Positions 7,619-16,843 of a stretch of DNA of 32,092 nt are shown one piece after another; the first letter of the stretch is position 1, and each line of letters begins with the position of its first letter. A program made the position numbers and the translations under genes. The notes below the pieces were generated by a model. The model did not search any database and was not told where the DNA came from. It was given only the letters and a program-made list of their open reading frames with translations. The stretch spans positions 1 to 32,092 of the forward strand of contig JAAYSU010000073.1 in NCBI GenBank assembly GCA_012523915.1, read 5' to 3'. The stretch is from Clostridiales bacterium (lineage in GTDB: Bacteria > Bacillota > Clostridia > Peptostreptococcales > Anaerovoracaceae).

Positions 7619-7647
7619 TTGTAAATACTAAAAATTGATGATAATAT
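7619..7647 (+). promoter_or_regulatory. Weak promoter candidate for the CYTH gene
   Basis: TTGTAA (7619-7624) and TAATAT (7642-7647) are 17 bases apart, each 4 of 6 to consensus. An imperfect palindrome with core TATCGATA lies at 7672-7687, just before the ribosome binding site GAGG. The region 7596-7702 holds nothing else I can recognise. Confidence 0.3.
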
Positions 7648-7702
7648 ATAAAAACGTGTAAAAGAGAAAAACTATTATCGATATTAGAGTCGAGGTTTTA
7701 TA

Positions 7703-8335
7703 ATGGAAATTGAATTGAAATTCACAATAAAAGATAAGCAAGTAGCTGAGGAAATATGGGAAGATCCTTACCTTGAAGAACTAGGTGAAGTTGATTCCAA
7801 AGAGACAGTTTATATGAAAGCTGCTTATTTTGATACGGAAGATCATATCTTATCTAAGAATGATATTGCATTTCGTATAAGAATGGAAGGGAATCGTATT
7901 ATAGCTTCTTTAAAATGGAATGGGTCAAGCGAAGAGGGCCTTCATATAAGGGAAGAAGTCAATGTTCCCGTTGATGATCCTGCTTGCTTTTTACAACCCT
8001 CTCCTGATATTTTCAAGGAGAGTGAGCAGGGGAAGATTATGATGGATCTGGTTGGCGACAAAGTTCTTAACAACTTGTTAGAAATGCATTTTATTAGAAG
8101 AAGAATTAGAGTTGATACCCAAAATAGTATTGTTGAATTAGCCATCGATACTGGAGAAATCATTACTAACGACGGAACACTGCCTATATGTGAACTGGAA
8201 ATAGAATTATTCTCAGGTGAAGAAGGGGACCTTCAATCTATAGGAGAAACCCTTGCCGAAAAATACGAGTTAAGTCCCTTGAATGAGAGCAAGTACGCTA
8301 GAGGGCTTAAATTTTTAAATTACGAAAATAATTAA
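7703..8335 (+). CDS. CYTH-domain protein (triphosphate tunnel metalloenzyme family)
   Basis: The 210-residue protein begins with MEIELKF, the ExExK signature (E2, E4, K6) of the CYTH/triphosphate tunnel fold. Charged strands typical of the tunnel follow: YFDTEDHILSKNDIAFRIR, IASLKWNG and the closing CELEIELFSGE. Family members hydrolyse inorganic triphosphate or thiamine triphosphate, or act as class IV adenylate cyclases. The bacterial default is inorganic triphosphatase, but the substrate cannot be read here. No CHAD domain is attached. The ribosome binding site GAGG is about 8 bases before the ATG. It stands alone between the EIIC-like gene and the tig promoter. Confidence 0.82.
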   Translation: MEIELKFTIKDKQVAEEIWEDPYLEELGEVDSKETVYMKAAYFDTEDHILSKNDIAFRIRMEGNRIIASLKWNGSSEEGLHIREEVNVPVDDPACFLQPSPDIFKESEQGKIMMDLVGDKVLNNLLEMHFIRRRIRVDTQNSIVELAIDTGEIITNDGTLPICELEIELFSGEEGDLQSIGETLAEKYELSPLNESKYARGLKFLNYENN

Positions 8336-8352
8336 CTTTATTTAATAGCGCG

Positions 8353-8409
8353 ACATTATACCATTTTTAGTTAAATACTTTACTTTAAGGGTATAAAACA
8401 GTATAATGT
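8353..8409 (+). promoter_or_regulatory. Promoter of tig, flanked by a 9-bp inverted repeat
   Basis: TTTACT (8379-8384), 17 bases, TATAAT (8402-8407) is a good sigma-A type promoter. The 9-bp inverted repeat ACATTATAC (8353-8361) and GTATAATGT (8401-8409) brackets it, one arm covering the -10. A small hairpin (ATGTGA/TCACAT, 8424-8438) sits in the leader. I see no CtsR-like or CIRCE heat-shock element. Confidence 0.65.
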
Positions 8410-8456
8410 TATGCGCAGTCACGATGTGAAACTCACATAGAATACAGGAGGATATA

Positions 8457-9746
8457 ATGAAAACATCTTTTATAAAAAAGGAAAAAAACGAGGTAGAATT
8501 TAAAATAGAATTCACTGCAGAAGAATTTGATAATGCTATAGACGAAGCGTATCTTGCAACTAAAGGAAGATATAGCGTAGATGGATTCCGTAAAGGAAAA
8601 GCACCCAGAAAATTAATCGAATCTAAATATGGAGAAGATGTATTCTATGAAGATGCTATAGAAAAGCTATTTTCAGAAGCTTATCCAAAAGCAATAGAAG
8701 AGCTCAATTTAGATCCTATTGATAGGCCTACAGCCAAATTCGGATTTGAAGACATTAAAGCCGGAAAAGATATAGAGATGGTATTTAATGTTACAGTAGC
8801 GCCTGAATTTGACGTTAAAGATTACAAAGGTGTTAAGGTACCAAAGGTAGACGCAACCGTTACTGATGAAGATATACAAAAGGATTTAGAGGCCTTACAG
8901 AAGAGAAATTCCAGAATGGTTCTAGTAGATAGACCAGCTAAGGAAGGTGACACCGTACTAATAGACTATGCTGGATTTCTTGGAGATGAGCAGTTCGAGG
9001 GTGGAACAGCAGAACGCCAGCCACTAACTCTCGGTTCTAATACCTTTATTCCTGGTTTTGAAGAGCAACTTATTGGTGTGAAAGCTGGAGAAGAAAAGGA
9101 TGTAAAAGTTACTTTCCCAGAAGAATATCACGCTGAGGACTTAGCAGGCAAGGAAGCTGTCTTTAAATGTAAAGTACACGAAGTCAAAGAGACTGAGCTT
9201 CCCGAGATAGATGATGAGTTTGCTAAGGATGTCAGTGAATTTGATACACTAGAAGAATTGAAAAAAAGTACTCGTGAAAAGCTTGAAGAGACTGCTAAGA
9301 ACAGATCTGAATATGAAGCAAAAAATTCAATATTAGAAAAGGTATATGAAGCTAACGATATTGACATTCCTGATGTAATGATTGAAAAGCAGATAGATGA
9401 AATGTTATATGAGCTTGATCAAAACTTAAGACAGCAGGGTTTAGATATCTACAAGTATGTTGAATACCTACAAAAAGATTTTAAAGAATTAAGAGAAGAA
9501 TTCCGAGAAGATGCCTACAAGAAAATTAAAACTAAACTATTGGTAGAGGCAGTTGCTAAGAAAGAAAACATTACTGCATCAGAAGAAGAAATTGAAAACG
9601 AAATAAAATCTATGGCTGAAATGTATAATTTAGAGACTGAAAAATTAAAAGAAATGATGGGTGAACAAGGTATGGCTTACCTCACACAAGATATAGTCAA
9701 TAGAAGAGCTATTAATTTCATGTTTGAGAATGCAGTATTTGAGTAA
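8457..9746 (+). CDS. tig: Trigger factor, ribosome-associated chaperone and prolyl isomerase
   Basis: The 429-residue length is normal for the family. The N-terminal ribosome-binding domain carries the signature GFRKGKAP at residues 43-50, which docks near the exit tunnel. An FKBP-type peptidyl-prolyl isomerase domain follows at about 150-245 (GDTVLIDYAGF, PLTLGSNTFIPGFEEQLIG). The helical C-terminal chaperone arms run to the end. It binds nascent chains as they leave the ribosome. A strong AGGAGG lies 5 bases before the ATG. It heads the tig-clpP-clpX-lon-engB block, an order common in Firmicutes that links folding and degradation. Confidence 0.97.
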   Translation: MKTSFIKKEKNEVEFKIEFTAEEFDNAIDEAYLATKGRYSVDGFRKGKAPRKLIESKYGEDVFYEDAIEKLFSEAYPKAIEELNLDPIDRPTAKFGFEDIKAGKDIEMVFNVTVAPEFDVKDYKGVKVPKVDATVTDEDIQKDLEALQKRNSRMVLVDRPAKEGDTVLIDYAGFLGDEQFEGGTAERQPLTLGSNTFIPGFEEQLIGVKAGEEKDVKVTFPEEYHAEDLAGKEAVFKCKVHEVKETELPEIDDEFAKDVSEFDTLEELKKSTREKLEETAKNRSEYEAKNSILEKVYEANDIDIPDVMIEKQIDEMLYELDQNLRQQGLDIYKYVEYLQKDFKELREEFREDAYKKIKTKLLVEAVAKKENITASEEEIENEIKSMAEMYNLETEKLKEMMGEQGMAYLTQDIVNRRAINFMFENAVFE

Positions 9747-9779
9747 TAACTAGGTTGAGGGTTTGAAAGGGGATTACGA

Positions 9780-10370
9780 ATGTCATTAATACCAATGGTA
9801 GTTGAACAGACTAGTCGTGGAGAGAGAGCTTATGATATCTATTCTAGGCTGTTAAAAGATAGAATAATTTTTCTTGGAGAAGAAGTAAACGATCACACTG
9901 CAAGCTTGATAGTTGCCCAGCTACTTTTTCTAGAATCAGAAGATCCCGATAAGGATATTAACTTCTATATAAACAGTCCAGGGGGGTCAATTACGGCTGG
10001 AATGGCAATATATGATACAATGCAATATATTAAACCTGATGTATCAACAATTTGTATTGGAATGGCTGCTAGTATGGCAGCATTCTTGTTGGCAGCGGGA
10101 ACTAAGGGTAAACGCTTTGCCCTGCCTAATTCTGAGATTATGATACATCAGCCATTAGGCGGAATGAAAGGCCAGGCAGAAGATTTGCGTATACACGCAG
10201 AACGTATTATAAAAACAAGAGAGAAATTAAATAAGCAATTAAGTATAATGACAGGTCAACCATTAGAACGTATCAGACAAGATACTGACCGTGACAACTT
10301 TATGGATGCCGATGAAGCGGTAAAGTATGGCATCATTGATAAAGTAATACAGAATAGAAACGCTTTATAA
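9780..10370 (+). CDS. clpP: ATP-dependent Clp protease proteolytic subunit
   Basis: The 196-residue length is typical. The serine-protease triad is visible: S98 in GMAASMA, H123 in MIHQPLGG and D172 in [11 protein letters not shown]. The oxyanion region is [17 protein letters not shown] (about 65-81). It forms a 14-mer that degrades proteins unfolded by ClpX, encoded next. AAAGGGG lies 7-8 bases before the ATG, and the gap to tig is 33 bp without an obvious terminator, so co-transcription is likely. Confidence 0.97.
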   Translation: MSLIPMVVEQTSRGERAYDIYSRLLKDRIIFLGEEVNDHTASLIVAQLLFLESEDPDKDINFYINSPGGSITAGMAIYDTMQYIKPDVSTICIGMAASMAAFLLAAGTKGKRFALPNSEIMIHQPLGGMKGQAEDLRIHAERIIKTREKLNKQLSIMTGQPLERIRQDTDRDNFMDADEAVKYGIIDKVIQNRNAL

Positions 10371-10391
10371 TAACTATTGAAAGGGAGTATT

Positions 10392-11693
10392 ATGGGAAAA
10401 TATGATGAAACCAAACAACTGAAATGCTCATTCTGTGGTAAATCACAAGAACAAGTGCGCCGTCTTGTTGCGGGGCCTAATGTTTATATTTGTGATGAAT
10501 GTATTGAGCTTTGTCAGGATATTATAAATGAAGAGTTCGCGGATCTGAATGATGAACATAATGAACTCTTTGGTCCATTGTCACTTCCAAAGCCTAAGGA
10601 AATAGCCGAAGCATTATCTGAATATGTAATAGGTCAAGAAGATGCAAAAAAGGCTTTGGCAGTAGCAGTTTATAACCATTATAAAAGAATTGGAGCAATC
10701 AAAAAGAATAAATATATGCTTGATGACGAAGATGATGTAGAAATTCAAAAGAGCAATATTGTTATGATTGGGCCAACAGGCTCAGGTAAGACCTTGCTTG
10801 CGCAGACGCTAGCAAAGATACTCAATGTTCCTTTTGCAATTGCAGATGCCACCACATTAACTGAAGCAGGATATGTGGGTGAAGACGTAGAAAATATCCT
10901 GTTAAAGCTTATTCAGGCTGCAGATTATGATATAGAGAGAGCGCAAAGAGGCATAATATATGTCGACGAGATTGACAAGATAACAAGAAAGTCTGAAAAC
11001 CCTTCTATTACAAGGGATGTAAGTGGAGAAGGCGTTCAACAAGCCCTGCTCAAAATTTTAGAAGGATCAATAGCCAATGTACCTCCTCAAGGAGGGCGTA
11101 AGCATCCTCATCAGGATTTTATACAATTTGACACTACAAATGTATTGTTTATCTGCGGTGGAGCATTTGACGGCTTGGACAAGATTATACAAAAGCGTAT
11201 TGGAGAAATGACTATAGGTTTTAACTCAGATATTAAGTCCAAAAAAGACAAAACTGAATCAATCCTAAAGCAGGTTCAAGCTGAAGACATGCTTAAATAC
11301 GGATTAATTCCGGAGTTTATTGGAAGACTACCAGTAATAGTAACACTGGAAGAGCTAACTAAGGATGCTTTAATACGCATAATTAAAGAACCCAAGAATG
11401 CTATCCTGAAGCAGTATAAAAAGTTATTCCTCATCGACGGCGTAGAGCTAGAAATAGAAGAAGATGCGATAGCAAGAGTAGCTGAAAAAGCCATCGAAAG
11501 GAAGACTGGAGCCAGAGGATTAAGAAGCATTATGGAACATGTTATGACAGATATAATGTATGAAATCCCTTCCAGGGATGATGTTAGAAAATGTATTATT
11601 ACTAAAAACGCTGTAGACTTAAAATCCGGGCCAGCTCTGATACTAAGAGATGCTAACAAGAGGGTAGAGAAGAAGGAAGAGAACGTATCATAA
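10392..11693 (+). CDS. clpX: ATP-dependent Clp protease ATP-binding subunit ClpX
   Basis: The protein has 433 residues. An N-terminal zinc-binding domain has cysteines C12, C15, C34 and C37. A AAA+ core follows with Walker A GPTGSGKT at 127-134, Walker [10 protein letters not shown] and the pore loop GYVGED. An IGF loop (MTIGFNSD) docks onto ClpP. I chose the ATG at 10392 because AAGGGAG lies just before it; an in-frame TTG at 10377 would add five residues and has no ribosome binding site. It unfolds substrates and feeds them to ClpP. A terminator-like hairpin directly follows the stop. Confidence 0.97.
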   Translation: MGKYDETKQLKCSFCGKSQEQVRRLVAGPNVYICDECIELCQDIINEEFADLNDEHNELFGPLSLPKPKEIAEALSEYVIGQEDAKKALAVAVYNHYKRIGAIKKNKYMLDDEDDVEIQKSNIVMIGPTGSGKTLLAQTLAKILNVPFAIADATTLTEAGYVGEDVENILLKLIQAADYDIERAQRGIIYVDEIDKITRKSENPSITRDVSGEGVQQALLKILEGSIANVPPQGGRKHPHQDFIQFDTTNVLFICGGAFDGLDKIIQKRIGEMTIGFNSDIKSKKDKTESILKQVQAEDMLKYGLIPEFIGRLPVIVTLEELTKDALIRIIKEPKNAILKQYKKLFLIDGVELEIEEDAIARVAEKAIERKTGARGLRSIMEHVMTDIMYEIPSRDDVRKCIITKNAVDLKSGPALILRDANKRVEKKEENVS

Positions 11694-11723
11694 AAACAGA
11701 CGGCCTTAAAAGCCGCCTGTTTT
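11694..11723 (+). terminator. Terminator-like hairpin between clpX and lon
   Basis: AAACAGACGGC (11694-11704) pairs with GCCGCCTGTTT (11712-11722) with one A-C mismatch and a 7-nt loop, then a short T-run. It starts right at the clpX stop and lies before the lon ribosome binding site. The short T-tract suggests partial read-through, tuning lon against clpPX. Confidence 0.65.
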
Positions 11724-11742
11724 AAGCTTAGGAGGAATAGAG

Positions 11743-14088
11743 ATGAACGAGGATAGAGATACATTACGGGATAATGAAATTGAAGAGATAATGCCTATGA
11801 TTCCTCTTCGTGGTCTGTCTATTTTCCCATACATGGTTTTACATTTTGATATTGGTAGGGAAAAATCTATCAGTGCACTGGAGAAGGCCATGATGATGAA
11901 CCAGACAGTTTTTTTATCTGCTCAGAAAAATCCGGACACTGAACTTCCTACTAGAGATGATTTTTATCAGATAGGAACAATAGCTAAAATAAAGCAGATG
12001 CTTAGACTCCCAGGCGATACTATCAGAGTTTTAGTTGAGGGAGTAAGCAGGGGAAGAATTGAAGAATTTATTTTTGAAGTCCCCTATTTTAAATGCAGGG
12101 TTACTGCTATTAAAGAAGAAGAGTTTGAAGTTTTATCTCCACATATAATAGCATTGATGAGGTCTGTTTTAACCTCTTTTGAAGAATATTTAAACTTTAA
12201 TCCTAAAGTTTCACAGGATATCTTTCCTTCAGTTGCTTCTATCGAAGAGCCGGGTAGGCTTGCTGACGTTGTAACTTCTCATCTCGATATAAAGATAGAA
12301 GAAAAACAGGAAATCCTGGAGGCTTTCGATGTAGAAAAAAGGCTAGAATTAGCAAACACCATTATAAGTAAAGAAATAGAAATTCTACAAATAGAGAATA
12401 CCATAACTAAAAAAGTTAAGACACAGATAAATAAGAGTCAACGTGAATACTATTTAAAAGAGCAGCTTAGGGTAATCCAAGAAGAACTAGGTGTAGATGA
12501 AGATGTTGAAGACGAGATTTATGAATGGCTAGACCAACTAAAGAAGTTAAAGCTTTCTCCAACTATTACTGAAAAAGTTGAAAAAGAAATTAAGCGTCTG
12601 AAAAAAATACAACCCTCATCAGCTGAGGGCGGTGTAATCAGAACCTATGTTGAATGGATTCTCTCGCTGCCATGGAATAAATATTCTAGAGACAATAAAG
12701 ATATTAAAAAAGCAGAAGCGATATTAAACGAAGACCATTATGGATTAGGGAAAGTAAAAGAAAGAGTACTGGAGTATCTAGCTGTTATACAGCTTTCTAA
12801 GAGCTTAAAAGGCCCTATCTTATGTCTTGTTGGTCCACCTGGTACCGGCAAAACCTCTATAGCCAAATCTGTAGCAAGGGCATTAAATAGAAATTTCGTC
12901 AGGATGTCCCTTGGTGGTGTAAGAGATGAGGCTGAAATTAGAGGTCATAGAAGGACCTATATAGGTGCGATACCAGGACGTATTATAACTGCAATAAAAG
13001 AAGCTAAGACAAAGAATCCTGTATTCCTATTTGATGAAGTAGATAAAATCGGAACGGATTTCAGAGGTGATCCAGCATCTGCACTGCTAGAAGTGTTAGA
13101 CCCTGAACAGAACAAAGAATTTACTGATCACTACCTTGAGGTCCCCTTTGATCTTTCTAAAGTAATGTTTATTACTACTGCAAATACAACGGAAACTATC
13201 CCCAGACCATTATTAGACAGAATGGAAGTTATTGAGGTTACGGGATATACCGAAGAGGACAAGGTTCAAATAGCAAAAAAATACTTAATTCCCAAGAAGA
13301 TTAAGGAACATGGTCTAAAGGAAGAGAACCTTAAGATTTCCGAAGCTGCGATCAGGGCTATTATCAATCACTACACACGTGAATCGGGTGTAAGAAACCT
13401 GGAAAGGGAAATTGCTAATATTTGCAGAAAAGCTGCTAGAAGAATCGCAGAAAAGGAAAAACAATCAATAAATGTTACAGCAGCAAATTTGGAAAAATTT
13501 CTTGGTAAGAAACGTTATCGTTATGATAAAATAGAAGGAGAAAATGAAATTGGTGTGACCACCGGTCTAGCCTGGACCCTTGTAGGGGGAGATACTTTGT
13601 CTATAGAAACAACAGTGCTCCCAGGAAGCGGTAAATTGGTATTGACCGGACAACTTGGTGAGGTAATGCAAGAGTCCGCCAAAGCAGGTATAAGTTATAT
13701 TCGTTCAAGGGTAGACACACTACCTATATCTGCTGATTTTTATAAAGAGTGTGACTTGCATATCCATATACCAGAAGGAGCCACACCAAAAGATGGACCC
13801 TCAGCTGGCGTTACAATGTGTACTTCGGTAGTATCCGCTTTATCAAAGATCCCTGTAAGAAAAGATGTTGCAATGACAGGGGAAATTACGTTGCGGGGGA
13901 AAGTATTGCCGGTTGGTGGAATCCGCGAGAAGGTTTTAGCTGCCCATAGAGCTGGTATAAAAAAAGTATTGATACCAAGAGAAAATGAAGTCGATCTACA
14001 AGAAATTCCTTCAGTAGTGAGAAAGAAAATGACTTTCGTACTGGTTGATTCAATAGACCAGGTTTTAGATGAAGCATTGGTGAAATAG
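11743..14088 (+). CDS. lon: ATP-dependent protease Lon (LonA type)
   Basis: The 781-residue protein has three parts. The N-terminal substrate-binding LAN domain (about 15-210, starting [16 protein letters not shown]) is followed by a coiled region. The AAA+ module has Walker A GPPGTGKT at 364-371 and Walker [10 protein letters not shown]. The C-terminal S16 protease has the Ser-Lys dyad at S687 (KDGPSAG) and K730 (GGIREK). It degrades misfolded and selected regulatory proteins in the cytoplasm. AGGAGG lies about 8 bases before the ATG. No transmembrane segment is seen, so it is LonA and not LonB. Its stop is directly followed by the EngB start. Confidence 0.97.
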   Translation: MNEDRDTLRDNEIEEIMPMIPLRGLSIFPYMVLHFDIGREKSISALEKAMMMNQTVFLSAQKNPDTELPTRDDFYQIGTIAKIKQMLRLPGDTIRVLVEGVSRGRIEEFIFEVPYFKCRVTAIKEEEFEVLSPHIIALMRSVLTSFEEYLNFNPKVSQDIFPSVASIEEPGRLADVVTSHLDIKIEEKQEILEAFDVEKRLELANTIISKEIEILQIENTITKKVKTQINKSQREYYLKEQLRVIQEELGVDEDVEDEIYEWLDQLKKLKLSPTITEKVEKEIKRLKKIQPSSAEGGVIRTYVEWILSLPWNKYSRDNKDIKKAEAILNEDHYGLGKVKERVLEYLAVIQLSKSLKGPILCLVGPPGTGKTSIAKSVARALNRNFVRMSLGGVRDEAEIRGHRRTYIGAIPGRIITAIKEAKTKNPVFLFDEVDKIGTDFRGDPASALLEVLDPEQNKEFTDHYLEVPFDLSKVMFITTANTTETIPRPLLDRMEVIEVTGYTEEDKVQIAKKYLIPKKIKEHGLKEENLKISEAAIRAIINHYTRESGVRNLEREIANICRKAARRIAEKEKQSINVTAANLEKFLGKKRYRYDKIEGENEIGVTTGLAWTLVGGDTLSIETTVLPGSGKLVLTGQLGEVMQESAKAGISYIRSRVDTLPISADFYKECDLHIHIPEGATPKDGPSAGVTMCTSVVSALSKIPVRKDVAMTGEITLRGKVLPVGGIREKVLAAHRAGIKKVLIPRENEVDLQEIPSVVRKKMTFVLVDSIDQVLDEALVK

Positions 14089-14676
14089 ATGATCATAAAA
14101 GAATCTGAATTAATAGCTGTAGCAGTTGATAAAAGCCAATATCCAGATGACTTAAAAAAAGAAATAGCTTTCGTGGGACGCTCAAATGTCGGGAAGTCAT
14201 CACTTATAAACTTTTTATTAAACAGACGTAATTTAGCTAGGGTGAGTAGTAGCCCGGGAAAAACTAGAACCATTAACTTCTATGAGGCTAATGGTAGTTT
14301 CCGTATTGTAGATTTACCGGGCTATGGCTTTGCAAAGGTATCAAAATCTTTAAGTCGAAACTGGGGAGATATGATTGATACTTACCTGATGAACAGACCG
14401 AATTTAATAAAGGTAGTACTATTAGTAGACTGCAGGCATACCCCAACAGCCCAAGATGTTCAGATGTATGATTGGATACGTCATTATAATCTTGGTGGAT
14501 TGGTAGTTGCAACTAAAGCCGATAAGGTTTCCAAAAATCTACTTAAGAAAAACCTTGATGAGATAGGTAAGGCCTTAGGTTTAATGGATAAAGATAAAAT
14601 AATACCTGTTTCAGTACTGAAGAAGAGCGGTTCTGATGAACTGTTAGAGGAATTAGGTCGGCTTTTGGAGGGATAG
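14089..14676 (+). CDS. engB: Ribosome biogenesis GTP-binding protein EngB/YsxC (YihA)
   Basis: The 195-residue GTPase has the G1 motif GRSNVGKSS at about 30-38. A G2 threonine lies in SSPGKTRTINFY, G3 is DLPGYG and G4 is TKADK. It assists late assembly of the 50S ribosomal subunit. The ATG follows the lon stop with no gap; a weak GGTGA inside the lon end lies 5 bases before, so translation is likely coupled. Gene order lon-engB is conserved in Firmicutes. Confidence 0.95.
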   Translation: MIIKESELIAVAVDKSQYPDDLKKEIAFVGRSNVGKSSLINFLLNRRNLARVSSSPGKTRTINFYEANGSFRIVDLPGYGFAKVSKSLSRNWGDMIDTYLMNRPNLIKVVLLVDCRHTPTAQDVQMYDWIRHYNLGGLVVATKADKVSKNLLKKNLDEIGKALGLMDKDKIIPVSVLKKSGSDELLEELGRLLEG

Positions 14677-14678
14677 CC

Positions 14679-15020
14679 ATGCGGTTTATTTTTTGGCGCG
14701 TGCTAGTTAAAAGAATTAAGGCAATACCGTCATTTATGCGGGATAAGTCGGTTCCTATAAGAAAAAAACTGGTAATTGCTTTTGGACTATTATATTTACT
14801 TTCGCCAATAGATTTAATACCAGCCCCTATACTCTTATTTGGGATTATTGACGATCTTGTTATTTGGGGATTTATTATCAATTACTTTAAGGAAGAATTG
14901 GATAAGTATTGGTTAGGAGAACAACATGTAAAACCTGAAAAAGAGTTTGCAGGAAAGAAAATAATTAATGATGTAGACTTTGAGGTCAAAGAAGATCCGG
15001 AAGATAAGAAGGAGCAGTAA
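14679..15020 (+). CDS. DUF1232/YkvA-family small membrane protein
   Basis: The 113-residue protein carries the DUF1232 core: PIRKKLVIAFGLLYLLSPIDLIP, followed by a hydrophobic stretch and DDLVIWGFIINYFKEEL. The SPIDLIP motif and the DD pair are typical. One or two hydrophobic segments suggest membrane association, with a charged tail inside the cell. Function is unknown in the family as far as I know. The ribosome binding site GGAGGG lies at the end of engB, two bases separate the genes, and hpt follows one base after its stop, so the three are probably one transcript. Confidence 0.8.
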   Translation: MRFIFWRVLVKRIKAIPSFMRDKSVPIRKKLVIAFGLLYLLSPIDLIPAPILLFGIIDDLVIWGFIINYFKEELDKYWLGEQHVKPEKEFAGKKIINDVDFEVKEDPEDKKEQ

Positions 15021-15021
15021 T

Positions 15022-15555
15022 ATGGGAAAAAACTATGTATTCGGAGATGTAATGATAGGTAAAGAAGAGATTCAAAAGAGAGTTTCAGAGCTGGGCAAAG
15101 AGATATCTAGAGATTATAAAGATGATTCTATTGTGGCTATCTGCGTTCTAAAAGGTGCCGTAATATTTATAAGCGATTTAATCCGAGAAATAAATGTCGA
15201 TACTAAGATTGATTTCATGGCGGTATCGAGTTATGGAGCCACTACCCAGAGTACAGGGGTTGTTAGAATTTTAAAGGATTTAGATTCCGATATAGAGGGA
15301 GAAAACGTTCTTATTGTAGAAGATATTATTGACACCGGATTGACTTTGAAATATCTTAAGGAATATTTGCTTGCAAGGAAACCTAAAAGTTTAAAGATAT
15401 GTACATTGCTGGATAAACCTGAAAGAAGAACTGCAGATGTAAAAGCTGATTACGTAGGCTTTACTATAGAAAACAAATTTATTGTAGGATATGGTCTCGA
15501 TTTTGATGAAAGATATCGAAACCTACCATATATAAGTTACTTAGAAGAAGAGTAA
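15022..15555 (+). CDS. hpt: Hypoxanthine phosphoribosyltransferase
   Basis: The protein has 177 residues from the ATG at 15022, which follows AAGGAG at the proper distance. A longer in-frame start at 14980 would lie inside the preceding gene and add 14 basic residues that do not fit the family. The PRPP-binding motif VLIVEDIIDTGLTL is diagnostic. Near the C-terminus are the base-binding KADYVGF region and the closing GYGLDFDERYRNLPYI. It salvages hypoxanthine (and usually guanine) to the nucleotide in the cytoplasm. With deoC downstream it suggests a nucleoside-salvage segment. Confidence 0.95.
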   Translation: MGKNYVFGDVMIGKEEIQKRVSELGKEISRDYKDDSIVAICVLKGAVIFISDLIREINVDTKIDFMAVSSYGATTQSTGVVRILKDLDSDIEGENVLIVEDIIDTGLTLKYLKEYLLARKPKSLKICTLLDKPERRTADVKADYVGFTIENKFIVGYGLDFDERYRNLPYISYLEEE

Positions 15556-15568
15556 AGGGAGGATTAAA

Positions 15569-16141
15569 ATGTCTTATAAAGTACCTGTTGGACTATCCAA
15601 CAAACATTTGCATTTAAGCGCAGTTGATTTAGAAAAATTATTTGGTGAAGGTTACGAGTTGACCCCGGTAAAAGATTTAAAGCAGCCCGGGCAATTTGCT
15701 GCTGAAGAAAAAGTAGATATAGTTGGGCCAAAAGGAACTCTTAAAGGCGTTAGGGTTTTAGGACCAGTTCGCCCAGAGACCCAGGTAGAGATTTCAAAGA
15801 CAGATGCCAGATTAGTAGGAATTAATGCGCCAGTAAGGGAATCAGGTAAGCTTGACGGTACACCTGGTATTAAACTTGTTGGTCCTGCTGGTGAGGTTGA
15901 ATTGGAAAAGGGAGTCATTGTAGCTTTAAGGCATGTACATCTTTCTCCAGATCAGGCTAAGGAAGCAGGAGTTAAGGATAAGCAGATCGTTAGCATAAAA
16001 TTTGATGGAGAAAGAGGAGTAGTTTTCAACAATGTATTGGTAAGATCAGGTGAAGGACATGAAAAAGAAATTCATCTGGACACAGATGAGGGAAATGCTG
16101 CAGGATTATCAAATAATGACATTGGAGAAATAATAATTTAG
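15569..16141 (+). CDS. pduL: Phosphate propanoyltransferase PduL (phosphotransacylase)
   Basis: The 190-residue protein has the two PduL half-domains: a start VPVGLSNKHLHLS and a second ALRHVHLSPDQA, both supplying zinc-binding histidines. The C-terminal EIHLDTDEGNAAGL is typical. It interconverts acyl-CoA and acyl-phosphate (propionyl or acetyl). It begins almost directly at the core fold and lacks the N-terminal encapsulation helix seen on microcompartment PduLs. No shell genes are nearby. It may therefore be a cytosolic phosphotransacetylase, as described for acetogens that use PduL in place of Pta. GGGAGG lies 7 bases before the ATG. Confidence 0.93.
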   Translation: MSYKVPVGLSNKHLHLSAVDLEKLFGEGYELTPVKDLKQPGQFAAEEKVDIVGPKGTLKGVRVLGPVRPETQVEISKTDARLVGINAPVRESGKLDGTPGIKLVGPAGEVELEKGVIVALRHVHLSPDQAKEAGVKDKQIVSIKFDGERGVVFNNVLVRSGEGHEKEIHLDTDEGNAAGLSNNDIGEIII

Positions 16142-16148
16142 AAAATAA

Positions 16149-16174
16149 GACAGGGGAATAATTCTCCTGTTTTT
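16149..16174 (+). terminator. Intrinsic terminator after pduL
   Basis: ACAGGGGAA (16150-16158) pairs with TTCTCCTGT (16162-16170), one G-T wobble, around a 3-nt loop, followed by TTTT. It begins 8 bases after the pduL stop and ends 18 bases before deoC, so deoC either depends on read-through or has its own start not visible to me. Confidence 0.75.
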
Positions 16175-16191
16175 AATATACGGGTGAAAGA

Positions 16192-16842
16192 ATGATTAAA
16201 AGCCTAAATGAATATATTGATCACACCATGCTTAAACCTGACGCCAGAGAATCCGATATCAGGAAACTATGTGCCGAAGCAAAAAAATATCATTTTTACG
16301 CAGTCTGCGTAAACTCCAGTTATGTTTCGTTAGCAAACAAAGAACTTATGGGTTCAGGTATTAAAATTGCATCAGTAGTTGGCTTTCCTTTAGGTGCTGT
16401 ACATACTGATGTTAAAACAAAAGAAGCTGAAGTTGCCCTTAAAGAAGGTACAGATGAAATAGATATGGTTATTCATATTGGAGCCCTAAAAGATGGTCGA
16501 TACGAATATGTGTTTAATGACATAAAAGCTGTTACAGAGCTAGCTAAAAAACATAATGCAATTGTAAAAGTTATATTAGAAACCTGTCTTTTATCAGATG
16601 AAGAAGTGGTTAGGGCATGTGAAATATCCAAAGAAGCAGAAGCTGATTTTGTAAAGACTTCAACTGGATTTTCGACTAGTGGCGCGACATTACATCATGT
16701 AATGCTGATGAAATCTATCGTTAAAAACGACTTAAAGGTTAAAGCTTCAGGTGGAATTAGGGACAGGAAAAAAGCTATAGAAATGATTGAAGCCGGTGCA
16801 AGCCGTATTGGTGCATCAGCTTCGATTGATATTTGCAGGTGA
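16192..16842 (+). CDS. deoC: Deoxyribose-phosphate aldolase
   Basis: The 216-residue TIM-barrel aldolase cleaves 2-deoxyribose-5-phosphate to glyceraldehyde-3-phosphate and acetaldehyde. The Schiff-base lysine is K155 in VKTSTGF. The proton-relay residues D91 (EIDMVIHIG) and K184 (KASGGIR) match E. coli D102 and K201. The start is supported by GGTGAAAG just upstream. It is slightly short at the C-terminus but ends naturally after the phosphate-binding IGASA segment. Acetaldehyde could be oxidised to acetyl-CoA and passed to the neighbouring PduL. Its stop lies 1 bp from the stop of the converging ychF. Confidence 0.95.
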   Translation: MIKSLNEYIDHTMLKPDARESDIRKLCAEAKKYHFYAVCVNSSYVSLANKELMGSGIKIASVVGFPLGAVHTDVKTKEAEVALKEGTDEIDMVIHIGALKDGRYEYVFNDIKAVTELAKKHNAIVKVILETCLLSDEEVVRACEISKEAEADFVKTSTGFSTSGATLHHVMLMKSIVKNDLKVKASGGIRDRKKAIEMIEAGASRIGASASIDICR

Positions 16843-16843
16843 A

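Noticed and set aside
10377-10391. Upstream TTG start for clpX
   Set aside because: It lies across the ribosome binding site of the ATG at 10392 and adds five residues not typical of ClpX. The same reasoning excludes TTG starts at 18722 (lgt) and 24429 (murE).
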